Positions 58,689-64,000 of a DNA stretch of 64,000 nt are shown here, in pieces (within the stretch, counting starts at the first letter, position 1; each line of letters opens with the position of its first letter). Below the pieces are notes generated by a model. That model was not told the DNA's origin, searched no databases, and worked only from the letters and a program-made list of their open reading frames with translations. The DNA comes from Planococcus maitriensis. GTDB taxonomy: Bacteria > Bacillota > Bacilli > Bacillales_A > Planococcaceae. The DNA is taken from contig NZ_QLZQ01000003.1 of the NCBI RefSeq assembly GCF_003289925.1, forward strand, positions 1 to 64,000, in the 5' to 3' direction. Made by a program: the position numbers and the translations under genes.

Positions 58689-59618
58689 ATGACAAATGGA
58701 TTCGGCGGCTTATCCCGCCAGGCACTCGAATGGGTCGAGTCAAAGTGGCAAGGAGCTGTGCTTGAAGAAGCTGTCCGGTTGGAAGGTGGGACTTCTTCAC
58801 TGCTTTATGAAATTCGCGCAAGCAGAGACGGAGAGCGACAAAGCGTCGTATTGCGGCTTCATCATAAAGGGGAGTGGCTAGACGAGGAACCGGATTTGGC
58901 CAAGCATGAAGCGATGGGGCTGGAGCTGGCAGAAGAAGCGGGCATTTCCGCCCCCCGCGTGTTGGCGTTTGATGAAAGCGGCGAAGCGTGTGGCATGCCG
59001 GCTGTGTTGATGACGAAAGTTCCGGGAGCGGTCATCTTGCCGCCTGCTTATGATGCGGTCTGGCTCGACGGGCTTGCTCGGACACTTGCAGAGATCCACC
59101 GGCACAAAGCGGAAAGCTTTCCTTATGAATATTTTGCCTATAACGACGCAAGGCGCCTCGAGCGGCCCAAATGGTCACGTGTAGAGGGAGACTGGATGCG
59201 CGCGTTCTATATTGTAGCCGCTGGCGGGCCGCCGGTTGATTATTGCTTGATCCACCGTGATTATCACCCGGGAAATGTCTTGTGGGAAGAAGGCCGCGTC
59301 AGCGGGGTCGTCGATTGGGTCAATACGTGCCGCGGGCCGGCGGGCGTCGATGTCGGGCATTGCCGCGTCAATTTGGCACAGCTTTACGGCACGCGGGTCG
59401 CCAATGAGTTTTTGGATGCTTACGAACGCCATGCCGGCGAATCATTTTCTTACGATCCGTATTGGGATTTACTGTCGCTGATCGATATCTTGGACGGAAG
59501 TCCGGCAGTGTACCCTGGATGGAAGGCGTTCGGCTTGAGTGGCTTGTCCGATGAATTGGTCCGCTATCGCTTGGATGAGTATCTCATGAGCTTGATGGAC
59601 CGCTTCGATGATTTTTGA
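58689..59618 (+). CDS. Aminoglycoside phosphotransferase (APH) family kinase-like protein
   Basis: A 309-residue APH-fold protein. EGGTSSLLYEIRA is the nucleotide loop, CLIHRDYHPGNVLWEEG the catalytic loop (HRD-type Asp) and GVVDWVNTCRGPAGVDVGH the metal-binding DFG-equivalent. Such enzymes phosphorylate aminoglycosides, macrolides, homoserine or choline-like small molecules. The real substrate is unknown and drug resistance should not be assumed. AAAGGAGCGGCAAGG precedes the ATG. Confidence 0.85.
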   Translation: MTNGFGGLSRQALEWVESKWQGAVLEEAVRLEGGTSSLLYEIRASRDGERQSVVLRLHHKGEWLDEEPDLAKHEAMGLELAEEAGISAPRVLAFDESGEACGMPAVLMTKVPGAVILPPAYDAVWLDGLARTLAEIHRHKAESFPYEYFAYNDARRLERPKWSRVEGDWMRAFYIVAAGGPPVDYCLIHRDYHPGNVLWEEGRVSGVVDWVNTCRGPAGVDVGHCRVNLAQLYGTRVANEFLDAYERHAGESFSYDPYWDLLSLIDILDGSPAVYPGWKAFGLSGLSDELVRYRLDEYLMSLMDRFDDF

Positions 59619-59696
59619 GCTGTGTTTCCTGAGGTTTGATTTCTCCGATAAAGGCAATATATATAGCACAAGCGAGTATTTGGAGGAGGAGTCAAC

Positions 59697-60248
59697 ATGA
59701 CGGACGAACAGCTGAAAAACATGAAGCAAGAACTCGAAGCGCAATTGAAATCGCTCGAGGAACGAATGGAACATACAGAGGAATTCGAAACCAGTGAATT
59801 ATCCAATTACGATAACCATCCCGGCGACAACGCCACCGACTTGTACGACCAGGAACGCGGAATGGCGTTGGAGCAATTTAAGGAAGAAGAGCATGAAGAT
59901 GTGCTCGCTGCGCTTAAAGCCATAGAAGAGGGAACGTATGGCAAATGCGCAGTATGCGGAAAAGACATTCCGTATGAGCGGCTTGAAGCCATGCCGACCG
60001 CGCTTACCTGCATCGATCACGCCGATCACAGCCTGGACCTGGAAAGCCGTCCTTCAGAGGAAGATGTTCTCGGGTCCTCGACTGACCGCCCGGCAAGATC
60101 GGAAGACGGCAGAATCCGCGATTACGAAAACAGCTTCGAAGATGTGGAGAACTTTGGTTCATCAGATGGCCCTCAAGACCAGCCGGGTGAAGACCAGGAA
60201 GATTTCTACAAGGACGACGAAGCAGAAGAAGATGAGCAATTTAAATAA
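59697..60248 (+). CDS. YteA-family TraR/DksA zinc-finger protein
   Basis: A 183-residue protein. An N-terminal coiled coil (about residues 1-75) contains SNYDNHPGDNATDLYDQERG, typical of YteA. A zinc finger follows, starting YGKCAVCGKDIPYERLEAMP and ending CIDH, with a His for the last Cys. The C-terminal 60 residues are very acidic and probably disordered. DksA-like proteins act on RNA polymerase; YteA homologues are linked to sporulation. TTGGAGGAGG precedes the ATG. Confidence 0.87.
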   Translation: MTDEQLKNMKQELEAQLKSLEERMEHTEEFETSELSNYDNHPGDNATDLYDQERGMALEQFKEEEHEDVLAALKAIEEGTYGKCAVCGKDIPYERLEAMPTALTCIDHADHSLDLESRPSEEDVLGSSTDRPARSEDGRIRDYENSFEDVENFGSSDGPQDQPGEDQEDFYKDDEAEEDEQFK

Positions 60249-60251
60249 TCC

Positions 60252-60280
60252 GGTCCCGGCGCTCGCCGGGGCTTTTTTCT
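60252..60280 (+). terminator. Terminator after the yteA-like gene
   Basis: CCCGGCG and CGCCGGG arms followed by CTTTTTT. Confidence 0.85.
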
Positions 60281-60310
60281 TCAATCAATGCAAATGGAAG
60301 GGGCGTCTGG

Positions 60311-60676
60311 ATGGAAAGCTTACATAAACAATTTCTGGATTTAGAGAACAGCCATTTGGCGCCGGTTGCCAGGAATTCGAACCAGGACATGGCGCACATA
60401 CTCGACGACGAGTTTTTCGAATTCGGCATCTCCGGCGGAATTTGCCAGCGTTCCGATTTTAACGGGGGCTATGCTTTGGGGGAAGACGACTATCGCATTT
60501 CCCGTTTCGAAGCAAAATCTCTCGGCCCGGGGTCAGTCCTCACCATTTATACATTGGAGAACCGGACGACAGGTGTATGGACCCACCGCAGTTCGATTTG
60601 GAAAAAACGCCGCGATGGCTGGAAACTATTCTTTCACCAAGGGACGAAGACAGATGGTTTCAAGAAATGGGAATAG
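60311..60676 (+). CDS. DUF4440 / SnoaL-like small protein
   Basis: A 121-residue NTF2-fold-like protein. LHKQFLDLENSHLAPVARNS, LDDEFFEFGISGGICQR and FFHQGTKTD are typical of the DUF4440 family found with RNase-like or acetyltransferase genes. GGAAGGGGCG precedes the ATG. No catalytic residues can be named. Confidence 0.75.
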   Translation: MESLHKQFLDLENSHLAPVARNSNQDMAHILDDEFFEFGISGGICQRSDFNGGYALGEDDYRISRFEAKSLGPGSVLTIYTLENRTTGVWTHRSSIWKKRRDGWKLFFHQGTKTDGFKKWE

Positions 60677-60717
60677 GGAAAATGAAAGACAGGCATTAGT
60701 TTAAAGGAGGATCATTT

Positions 60718-61119
60718 ATGGAGCATGCGATTGTTTTATTCGATGGGGATTGCAATTTTTGCGATTCCAGTGTGCAATTCATCATCAATCATGACCCGGC
60801 AGGTTATTTTCAATTCGCTTCCTTGCAAAGCGAGATCGGTCAGGAGCTTTCGAAAAAACACAATGTCCCGGACGATGTCGACAGCCTGGTGCTGATTGAA
60901 GACGGCGAAGCGTACGTGAAGTCAGAAGGTGCGCTCAAGATTTCACACCATTTGACGGGCCTGTGGAAACTTGCGTATCATCTTCAGCCATTCCCGCGCA
61001 TACTTCGCGACGGGGCATACGACGTCATTGCAAAAAACCGCTATAAAGTATTCGGCAAACTCGACAGCTGCATGCTGCCGCCTCCGCATATCCGCAAGCG
61101 ATTTTTGGACCAATATTAA
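60718..61119 (+). CDS. DCC-family thiol-disulfide oxidoreductase (DUF393)
   Basis: A 133-residue thioredoxin-fold protein. FDGDCNFCDSSVQFIINHD carries the DxxC-type DGDCNFC motif (DCC family, B. subtilis YuxK) and FGKLDSCMLPPPHIRKRFLD is the typical C-terminus. AAAGGAGG precedes the ATG. It is expected to be a cytosolic redox protein of unknown partner. Confidence 0.87.
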   Translation: MEHAIVLFDGDCNFCDSSVQFIINHDPAGYFQFASLQSEIGQELSKKHNVPDDVDSLVLIEDGEAYVKSEGALKISHHLTGLWKLAYHLQPFPRILRDGAYDVIAKNRYKVFGKLDSCMLPPPHIRKRFLDQY

Positions 61120-61124
61120 GGATG

Positions 61125-61164
61125 GCAAAGGGCAGTTCCAGAAAACCTGGAACTGCCCTTTTTT
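61125..61164. terminator. Bidirectional terminator
   Basis: AAAGGGCAGTTCCAG and CTGGAACTGCCCTTT around a small loop, with six T residues to the right, between the convergent DCC and FN3 genes. Confidence 0.92.
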
Positions 61165-61189
61165 ATATGGAGATACTGTGGATGGTCCA

Positions 61190-62383
61190 TTAAAGGAAAT
61201 TGGAAAAGCGCCAATAATGGGCGGCGATCGGGTCGGCCATCCAGGCGAGCCCTTCGCTTTCAGTCTGGTGGAGCGGCTGCCATGTCCCATTATCCCCGAG
61301 TTTCAAGTAAATTTCGTGATTCGGCGATTGGTCATGGACGCCGATGAAATCATACACGCCGTTCCGGTAAAACGTCGCGGCTACTTCATAATCGATGTTC
61401 GGCGATGTCGTCAGCGGATTTCCTACGCTATGGGTGAGCAGGATCTCGGTTTTTTGGGCCGTCTCTTCCGATATTTTTGCATCGACGCCTTCGCTCGAGG
61501 CCACATCCGCTTTACGGAATTTGCGCCGCCAATTATAGGCGATGCTGGTGCCGATGTCTTTGTCGAAGTCGAAGGCACTCTGTTCTTCCGTGAGGTCGAC
61601 GATGCAATTGGTGAGTGACCGGTAATGTTTGGATTCGGGGTCGAATGTCCGGTTGTCCCCTTGGAAGTATGGATTCGGGGAGACCAGGTTAGGATTTTTC
61701 AACACATCGTCCGGCAAAAAGGTCAGGTAGCGCAGATGCCATTTCAGTTCCGGCGCCTTGCCCTGATTTTCCCCGAGCAATTGGTTGAGCGGCGCAATCT
61801 TTTTCGACAGCCAGAACTTTTCAACTGCGGCCTCTTCTGGTGATGAGCCAAGGTTTAAGGCCCCGAATATATTGGCTGTGAGTGATTTGATTTTGCGTAA
61901 TGGGCTTTCGGTCCGTTCGACAGGGCGTTTCGCGCGTATCCAATAGATCACTTCTCGATCTTGCGGCACATCCCGGTCAGTGAATTGGGTATTCCGGGTC
62001 TTTGCGACTTTTTTTCCATCGCGGTAGATTTCGTATTCATCGATGCCATCGATCGCTCCCCATGCGAGTGATACCCGTTCGTATGAAATGATAGTCGATA
62101 GGACAATCTGTTCGAGTTGGTTGATGGAGTCGGGGTCGCGTTTTTCAGTGCCTGTCAAAAGTTTCAAGGCGGGCACCCAGCTGCCTTTCGGGGTTTGGCG
62201 CTCTATCGTGTAACAGAACAATTCCCCGGGACTGAGGCCCTCATCCTTAAACGATGATTGTGTTCCTGTATAGACGATTTCCCCGTCTTTTTTAACCCGT
62301 GAAACTTCAGCTGTCGGAGTCCAGGTAAAAGAAATCATGCTATCGGTTTGTTCCAGTAGTTCAACGTCCCATTCTTTACTCAT
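61190..62383 (-). CDS. Fibronectin type III / DUF3238 protein
   Basis: A 397-residue protein without signal peptide. Two FN3-like repeats fill about residues 1-170 (SMISFTWTPTAEVSRVKKDG; RVSLAWGAIDGIDEYEIYRD). The C-terminal half (YLTFLPDDVLKNP, YNWRRKFRKADVAS, DYEVAATFYRNGVYDFIGVH) resembles DUF3238 as I recall it. AAGGAGGCTCATCA precedes the ATG at 62383; longer in-frame extensions have no site. Function unknown. It may bind a partner through the FN3 repeats. Confidence 0.78.
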   Translation of the reverse strand: MSKEWDVELLEQTDSMISFTWTPTAEVSRVKKDGEIVYTGTQSSFKDEGLSPGELFCYTIERQTPKGSWVPALKLLTGTEKRDPDSINQLEQIVLSTIISYERVSLAWGAIDGIDEYEIYRDGKKVAKTRNTQFTDRDVPQDREVIYWIRAKRPVERTESPLRKIKSLTANIFGALNLGSSPEEAAVEKFWLSKKIAPLNQLLGENQGKAPELKWHLRYLTFLPDDVLKNPNLVSPNPYFQGDNRTFDPESKHYRSLTNCIVDLTEEQSAFDFDKDIGTSIAYNWRRKFRKADVASSEGVDAKISEETAQKTEILLTHSVGNPLTTSPNIDYEVAATFYRNGVYDFIGVHDQSPNHEIYLKLGDNGTWQPLHQTESEGLAWMADPIAAHYWRFSNFL

Positions 62384-62567
62384 TGATGAGCCTCCTTCCG
62401 CTTGTGATAAGGTATACCCGATATTTAGAAAGAATGAACATGTTAAAAAAACTGATTTTGTTACACAATTTAAACATTTCAGATAATAAAGAGCGTTATA
62501 ATGAAGGTAGATAACAGAACCAGCGGGTTTTTCGGTGGAAAATAAGTTGAGAAGGGGAGATGGGTGA

Positions 62568-63419
62568 ATGGTGAGGAGAAATCTGGAAAAAATAAGGGAC
62601 ATAAATGATTTCGATGAAGCGGCTTCGTATATTCTCCAAATTCTCAGCAAGCAAGCAGGAATGAACAGCTTTTATATTTCTAAGCAAGAAGGCGGCGCCC
62701 AACAGATCGTCAAGGTACATAATACGAAACATCATCTGATCGAAGAGGGGGAAGCCCCCCCGCTGCCATGCACACTGTCGGCTTTGAGCGTCGAGCATGG
62801 GGCGGAGACCTTGATTATCGAACGGATCGGGGAACATGAATTGACGCGTTCTTTGGGGATTGCCGATGGATTCGAAGCAGGCTGTTTTATCGGTGTGCCG
62901 ATTTTTTATGGAGACGGGACAGCCTATGGCACGGTTTGCGGGCTTGACGATGGCCCATGCGAGCTGCCGGTGGATTTGCCATTCATCTTTGAAACGCTCG
63001 CGACATTATTGACTTATGTGTTGGAGCTTGAACGGGCATACAGTGAAATCGAATCGCTGGCAGCTCCGATGGTTCCGATTGTCGGAAGAGTGGCGATCTT
63101 GCCGATCATCGGGGAAGTCAGGGCGGGAAGGGCCAAAGCAATCATCGACCATGTGATGCATGGCTGTGCGGAAAAAGGCATCGAAGTGCTGGTGATCGAT
63201 GTATCGGGCGTATCGCAGATCAATTCAGAGGTGGGGGAGTATTTATTGAAGCTGGTGAAGGTCTTGGAGTTGATCGGCGTGCAGCCGGTCGTGACGGGCA
63301 TCCAGCCGTATATGGCGCTGAAAGTCCCTCATTTTGCAGAAGCGTTGAAAGGGACGATGATCGAAGCGAATCTCGAGACGGCGCTCAAGCGACTCGGTTT
63401 CAGCTTCCAAAAAAATTAA
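62568..63419 (+). CDS. GAF-STAS protein (RsbR-paralogue-like)
   Basis: A 283-residue protein. A GAF domain (about residues 10-150, with FIGVPIFYGDGTAYGTVCGL) is followed by a short coiled coil and a STAS domain (VAILPIIGEVRAGRAKAIID, VLVIDVSGVSQINSEVGEYL). The layout is that of stressosome or blue-light-type RsbR paralogues, with GAF as the sensor. The usual phosphorylatable Ser/Thr position near DVSGV is kept. A TATAAT box is at about 62496. No rsbT or sigB is nearby. Confidence 0.85.
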   Translation: MVRRNLEKIRDINDFDEAASYILQILSKQAGMNSFYISKQEGGAQQIVKVHNTKHHLIEEGEAPPLPCTLSALSVEHGAETLIIERIGEHELTRSLGIADGFEAGCFIGVPIFYGDGTAYGTVCGLDDGPCELPVDLPFIFETLATLLTYVLELERAYSEIESLAAPMVPIVGRVAILPIIGEVRAGRAKAIIDHVMHGCAEKGIEVLVIDVSGVSQINSEVGEYLLKLVKVLELIGVQPVVTGIQPYMALKVPHFAEALKGTMIEANLETALKRLGFSFQKN

Positions 63420-63462
63420 AGCAGGTTGATTTGCAATGGTTCCTTCAGCTGCCGTTTATTAA

Positions 63463-63500
63463 AAAAGGCCATTTCCTTTGCATCAGGAAATGGCCTTTTG
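63463..63500. terminator. Bidirectional terminator
   Basis: AAAAGGCCATTTCC and GGAAATGGCCTTTT around a small loop, between convergent genes. Confidence 0.9.
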
Positions 63501-64000
63501 TTACTCTTCTTTATCGAAAAAGACGTGTTTGAGTTCCCAAGTATCGTTAATTTCAAGCAGTCCGAATGAGTATCGCGGCTCCCGGCGTTTATCGGTGGGC
63601 GAGCCGGGATTGAATAAAGTCAGCCCATCCGTTTCACGCATGAGCGGCTGATGGGAATGGCCAAAGACGATGATATCGACATCTTCATCTTCAAAGCTGT
63701 CAAGAGCCCGTTGTTCGGTCGTTTTGCGTATGCCGTCTCCATGAACGACGCCGATTTTCAACTCGCCGAATGTGAACGTTTTTTTCCGCCCGAAACGGTC
63801 GGCGATGTCCCAAGGGTCAACATTCCCCGCCACGCCGTCTGTTTCAGCATAAGCCGACAATTCATGATAGACATCAAGTGTTTGCCAGTCACCGGCATGG
63901 ATGATGAAATCAGCGCCGTCGCAAGCATCGACAAGCGGCTGAGGGAGTTTTTTTGCCCGGTTTGGAATATGCGTATCAGATACGATGACTATCTTCTTCA
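63501..64000 (-). CDS. YfcE/MJ0936-type metallophosphoesterase (partial)
   Basis: A minus-strand gene cut by the window end; only the A of its probable ATG start is missing. The first residues read KKIVIVSDTHIPNRAKKLPQ (metal site SDTH), then FIIHAGDW (GD motif), GVAGNVDP (GNxD), VVHGDGI and IIVFGHSHQP (GHSH), the full calcineurin-like set. YLFNPGSP-type LFNPGSPTDKR is typical of the YsnB/YfcE branch. These hydrolyse phosphodiesters; the substrate is unknown. Confidence 0.9.
   Translation of the reverse strand, partial: KKIVIVSDTHIPNRAKKLPQPLVDACDGADFIIHAGDWQTLDVYHELSAYAETDGVAGNVDPWDIADRFGRKKTFTFGELKIGVVHGDGIRKTTEQRALDSFEDEDVDIIVFGHSHQPLMRETDGLTLFNPGSPTDKRREPRYSFGLLEINDTWELKHVFFDKEE

Noticed and set aside
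58689-59618. Calling the APH-family gene an aminoglycoside resistance determinant
   Set aside because: Only the general kinase fold is visible. The family acts on many small molecules.

Overview
The window reads as chromosomal DNA of a low-to-mid GC Gram-positive of the order Bacillales, most likely Planococcaceae (Planococcus/Planomicrobium-like). The evidence is a Bacillus-type 23S-5S-tRNA cluster, the block rocF-sigW-rsiW-cdaA-cdaR-glmM-glmS in its usual Bacillales order, AGGAGG ribosome-binding sites with frequent GTG and TTG starts, and close resemblance (from memory, not a search) to B. subtilis CitA/CitR, SigW, CdaA, VmlR, BmrA and KipI/KipA and to S. aureus HssRS/HrtBA. I see no transposase, prophage, CRISPR array or plasmid function.

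Layout. 1-1010: end of an rRNA operon, 5S rRNA and seven tRNAs. 1011-4740: citA/citR, an acetyltransferase and arginase. 4900-12600: sigW-rsiW with its ECF promoter, the c-di-AMP cyclase and its regulator, then glmM and glmS. A dispersed repeat and a glmS ribozyme lie between those last two genes. 12740-17130: FMN reductase, YitT protein, a frameshifted membrane-protein gene and a PadR/HAAS pair. 17200-20940: two CNNM/CorC-like metal-transport paralogues, and a TerC gene behind a yybP-ykoY (Mn2+) riboswitch. 20950-23250: a VmlR-type ABC-F gene behind an attenuator. 23285-27160: a complete heme-stress locus hssR-hssS-hrtB-hrtA with a recognisable HssR box. 27300-33400: small enzymes (HIT, hotdog, DinB, GNAT, Nudix), an EAL protein and an RsbR-like STAS protein. 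33430-37890: a five-gene 5-oxoproline cluster. 38160-42740: an orphan solute-binding protein and a TetR-controlled ABC exporter. 42830-47200: lrgAB, brnQ with a CodY-like box, a GntR regulator and two STAS/SEC14 paralogues. 47260-57160: RlmI-like methyltransferase, MFS and BmrA-type drug exporters, a TipA-like MerR regulator, two exo/endonuclease-fold paralogues, preQ1-riboswitch-controlled queF/yhhQ, and two more copies of the dispersed repeat. 57160-64000: a CYP152 P450, a kinase-like protein, YteA-type and other small proteins, an FN3 protein, a GAF-STAS protein and a phosphoesterase cut by the window end.

The genes form several coherent modules: envelope stress and cell-wall precursor supply (SigW, c-di-AMP, GlmM/GlmS), metal and heme homeostasis (CNNM pair, TerC, HssRS/HrtBA), drug response (VmlR, TetR-ABC, Fsr-like MFS, BmrA, TipA-like MerR) and pyroglutamate recycling. 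Regulation is unusually easy to read here: a ribozyme, two riboswitches, one attenuator, an ECF promoter and several operator/promoter arrangements.

The least explained items are three things. The first is a roughly 450-560 bp dispersed non-coding repeat, present three times, with a hairpin whose arms change compensatorily. The second is a shared Shine-Dalgarno/hairpin/non-AUG start arrangement on both CNNM genes. The third is a pair of 13-bp palindromes spaced 42 bp apart at the padR promoter.
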